From Polyangiaceae bacterium (GTDB lineage Bacteria; Myxococcota_A; Polyangia; Polyangiales; Polyangiaceae), in the NCBI GenBank assembly GCA_029261965.1, contig JAJDAH010000011.1:1-35465 (forward strand): 35,465 nt of DNA, given 5' to 3'. The notes below the pieces were generated by a model. That model worked only from the letters and a program-made list of their open reading frames with translations, was not told where the DNA came from and made no database searches. The translations under genes were made by a program, and so were the position numbers. Below, piece after piece: positions 33,896 to 35,465 of this stretch (the first letter of the stretch is position 1; each line of letters starts with the position of its first letter).

Positions 33896-34137
33896 GAACC
33901 TCGGCCCTCGTAGGCGGCGTCGCGCATGCGCGACCAATCCGAACCGGCGTATTCACGGCTGAGCCCTCGACCATCCACCCGCGCGTCGAGAAGTTGAAAT
34001 CGTTTTCGGCGACGGCGTTCCTTCACGGCGTATCGCAAGCCAGTCTCGACGAGCTCGCGAAGTGTGATTCCTTCCCGCGTCGCGAGCGCCTTGGCTTCGT
34101 CGAGCAGAGGGTCGGCGATGTCGACGGTCGTCTTCAT
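33892..34137 (-). CDS. vapB: Antitoxin (VapB-like)
   Basis: An 81-residue protein with an N-terminal ribbon-helix-helix-type DNA-binding region (M-K-T-T-V-D-I-A-D-P-L-L-D-E-A-K, then a helix G-I-T-L-R-E-L-V-E-x-G-L), and a basic/acidic C-terminal tail ending near Asp-Trp residues (S-D-W-S-R-M) that should bind and inhibit the PIN toxin. It precedes and overlaps the toxin gene, as usual. A palindromic operator lies immediately upstream of its ATG at 34137, consistent with autorepression by the VapBC complex. Confidence 0.9.
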   Translation of the reverse strand: MKTTVDIADPLLDEAKALATREGITLRELVETGLRYAVKERRRRKRFQLLDARVDGRGLSREYAGSDWSRMRDAAYEGRGS

Positions 34138-34138
34138 G

Positions 34139-34173
34139 TATGGGCACCCATACCATCGAATATGGGCACCCGT
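34139..34173. promoter_or_regulatory. Candidate vapBC operator (two half-palindromic sites)
   Basis: TATGGGCACCCATA (34139-34152) has inverted arms TATGGG/CCCATA around a two-base centre, beginning one base upstream of the vapB start codon. The same block, TATGGGCACCCGT, recurs at 34161-34173, 22 bp away, which is about two helical turns, so two dimers could bind the same face. This is the usual layout for autoregulated toxin-antitoxin operons. Confidence 0.6.
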
Positions 34174-34222
34174 CCCACCGGCGTCAACTGGCTGTTCTTT
34201 CGAGGCGCGGGGGGCGCTCCGG

Positions 34223-34633
34223 TTACCCGAGTCCCTCGTTTTTCAACTCGATCAAGCGCCGCTCGATCTCGTCCCGCACGCGGCGAAACCGCGCGATCTC
34301 TTCTTCTCGCGTACCGCCCTGACCCGCGGGATCGGGCAGCGCCCAGTGCCGGTGCTGCGCCTGCCCGAGGAACGCCGGGCAGACTTCTTCGGCGCAGAGG
34401 GTGATGACCAAATCGACGGACGTCGGGTCGATGGTGTCGACGGACTTCGAGCGGTGCGCGTCGATGTCGATGTTCTTTTCCGCCATCGCTTTTGTGGCCA
34501 GGGGATTGACGTGGCTCGGCGTCGAGCCGGCGCTCTGCACGGTCGCGGCGTTGCCGAAAATGTGGCGCGCCAGGCCCTCGGCCATTTGGCTCCGGGCGGA
34601 GTTCGCGACACACAGAAACAAGAGTCGGATCAC
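34223..34633 (-). CDS. arsC: Arsenate reductase (thioredoxin-linked, LMW-phosphatase fold)
   Basis: A 136-residue cytoplasmic protein from a GTG at 34633. It carries the low-molecular-weight phosphatase P-loop C-x(5)-R (Cys8 to Arg14, C-V-A-N-S-A-R-S-Q) and the later D-P loop (W-A-L-P-D-P at 97-102). Two further cysteines at 80 and 85 (L-C-x(4)-C-P) match the resolving pair of thioredoxin-dependent ArsC enzymes, which reduce arsenate to arsenite; ordinary phosphatases lack them. No efflux pump or ArsR regulator is next to it. It is divergent from the methyltransferase gene with an 83-bp spacer. Confidence 0.87.
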   Translation of the reverse strand: MIRLLFLCVANSARSQMAEGLARHIFGNAATVQSAGSTPSHVNPLATKAMAEKNIDIDAHRSKSVDTIDPTSVDLVITLCAEEVCPAFLGQAQHRHWALPDPAGQGGTREEEIARFRRVRDEIERRLIELKNEGLG

Positions 34634-34716
34634 GGAAAATCGGCGTCCACGGTCGTGCGGGCACCAGCTGCCGTCAAGCCGGTGGTTGCTCCAATGCAGG
34701 ATGTTATACGGGCGCC

Positions 34717-35465
34717 GTGGCTCCGCCGTCGCTCAGCAAAAGTCAGCGAATGACGTTTCGGGGCAACCTCCGGAACACGCGCCACGGTTGGCTGAGGCTG
34801 ACTCCGGCCTATTCGTTTCACCTCGTCCGCGAGCTTCTCGAAAACCGCTCGCGCCCGGACCTGCCCGTGCTCGAGCCGTTTTGCGGCACCGGCACGACAC
34901 TGCTCGCCTGCGCGGAGCTCGGCATCGATTGCACGGCGGTCGAGCTCAACCCCTTTTTGGTGTGGCTCGCGCGCGCGAAAGCCGCGACGTATTCGAAGTC
35001 GGCCGTCACCGAAGCCCGCGACATCGTCGAGTCGATGAGCGCGGCGACTGGCGGGAGAGGCAGGGCTGCTGGGAGCGGCAAGGCCGCTGGGAGCCGCAAG
35101 GCGTGGGTCCCGGAAATCCACCAGATTGAAAAGTGGTGGGACGCGCCGACGCTCGGGGCGTTGGCGCGAGCGTATGAAGCGCTCCAGGCGTCCACCGCGT
35201 CGTCGCGCGCGCGCGATTTAGCCACGCTGGCGTTCTGCCGAACCTCGATAGACGTGGCCCAAGTGAGCTTCGGGCATCAGTCGATGTCGTTCCGCAAGAA
35301 TGCACAAACACAGGGAAAAACCGCAGTGCGCCGAGGCCTCGGGGCAGCCGTCGAATCGATCACCGCGGCGGCTTCGGCGCTGCCCAAATCGCGTCGCAAG
35401 GTGATTCGTGGCGACGCCCGAGATCTCGGCAAGCTGCCACCGAGAGCCTTCGGCGCGGTCATCAC
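34717..35465 (+). CDS. DNA methyltransferase (3' end outside window)
   Basis: The frame runs from GTG 34717 (or ATG 34750, in frame) to the window edge, 249 codons. Motif I of S-adenosylmethionine-dependent DNA methylases is clear: [14 protein letters not shown] (51-64), followed by motif II A-V-E-L-N-P (74-79). After an insert and helical region the sequence reaches G-D-A-R-D-L and F-G-A-V-I (motif III region), which should be followed outside the window by the catalytic (D/N/S)-P-P-Y. Motif I therefore precedes motif IV, with about 190 residues between them. A low-complexity stretch [12 protein letters not shown] at about 113-128 is encoded by an 18-bp tandem repeat. The target base and any nuclease partner cannot be judged. 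Confidence 0.85.
   Translation, partial: MAPPSLSKSQRMTFRGNLRNTRHGWLRLTPAYSFHLVRELLENRSRPDLPVLEPFCGTGTTLLACAELGIDCTAVELNPFLVWLARAKAATYSKSAVTEARDIVESMSAATGGRGRAAGSGKAAGSRKAWVPEIHQIEKWWDAPTLGALARAYEALQASTASSRARDLATLAFCRTSIDVAQVSFGHQSMSFRKNAQTQGKTAVRRGLGAAVESITAAASALPKSRRKVIRGDARDLGKLPPRAFGAVI
35050..35103 (+). repeat. 18-bp tandem repeat inside the methyltransferase gene
   Basis: GCTGGGAGCGGCAAGGCC (35068-35085) is followed by GCTGGGAGCCGCAAGGCG (35086-35103), 16 of 18 bases identical. The preceding 18 bases (35050-35067) are a more diverged copy. The unit keeps the reading frame and adds six residues (A-G-S-G/R-K-A) per copy, so copy-number change would be tolerated. Confidence 0.7.

Overview
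The window looks like a piece of a high-GC myxobacterial chromosome (Myxococcota, probably Polyangia). This is inferred from the gene content: secreted lipoproteins with glycine-rich or cysteine-rich repeats and a MopE-type motif, a Ser/Thr kinase with a C-terminal PEGA-like domain, a PilZ protein of the Myxococcus paralogous type, and degenerate response-regulator proteins. No rRNA, tRNA, CRISPR array, phage or transposase gene was seen. Genes are dense and often share 1-4 nt stop/start overlaps.

Layout. 1-4805 (minus): dapF followed by three signalling proteins (REC+GAF-like+degenerate GGDEF; REC-like+PATAN/DUF4388; Hpt+REC, cut by the window edge). 5026-6976: a small DUF167 gene and, divergently, a fused shikimate kinase/3-dehydroquinate synthase. 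7151-9066: an exported lipoprotein, an exported barrel-like protein and zapA. 9147-9262: a long CTGG tetranucleotide array between zapA and a convergent TetR gene. 9946-10577: an unusually AT-rich, repeat-bearing non-coding stretch. 10578-12508: bioF-bioD, each carrying a near-perfect ParB-binding (parS) palindrome inside the coding sequence. 12509-12653: a 145-bp imperfect palindromic element directly after the bioD stop, then a lone ABC ATPase (minus).

13658-17918: a tightly coupled MoxR-DUF58-transglutaminase (TgpA-like) operon. 18014-20695 (minus): rpe overlapping a lipoprotein zinc-metalloprotease gene, plus a small exported protein. 20771-22560: GNAT acetyltransferase, PilZ protein and cyclic-nucleotide-binding protein, apparently one operon. 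22615-23732 (minus): two glycine-rich lipoproteins sharing the same mature N-terminus. 23777-25473 (minus): tyrA coupled to a DAHP-synthase-like protein that has lost the family's catalytic motifs. 25619-27322: the PEGA-type Ser/Thr kinase. 27362-29086 (minus): a sodium:alanine symporter with an N-terminal extension. 29191-31692: a large cysteine-rich lipoprotein. 31758-33452: an NhaC-type antiporter. 33449-34137 (minus): a VapBC toxin-antitoxin pair with a visible operator. 34223-34633 (minus): an arsenate reductase. 34717-35465: the start of a DNA methyltransferase that runs off the window.

Functionally the window mixes housekeeping biosynthesis (lysine/cell wall, shikimate/tyrosine, biotin, pentose phosphate) with second-messenger and phospho-signalling proteins and a large investment in exported lipoproteins. 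The most noteworthy signals are the two parS sites in bioFD, the palindromic element after bioD, the catalytically dead-looking DAHP synthase homologue coupled to tyrA, the degenerate signalling cluster beside dapF, and the CTGG array.
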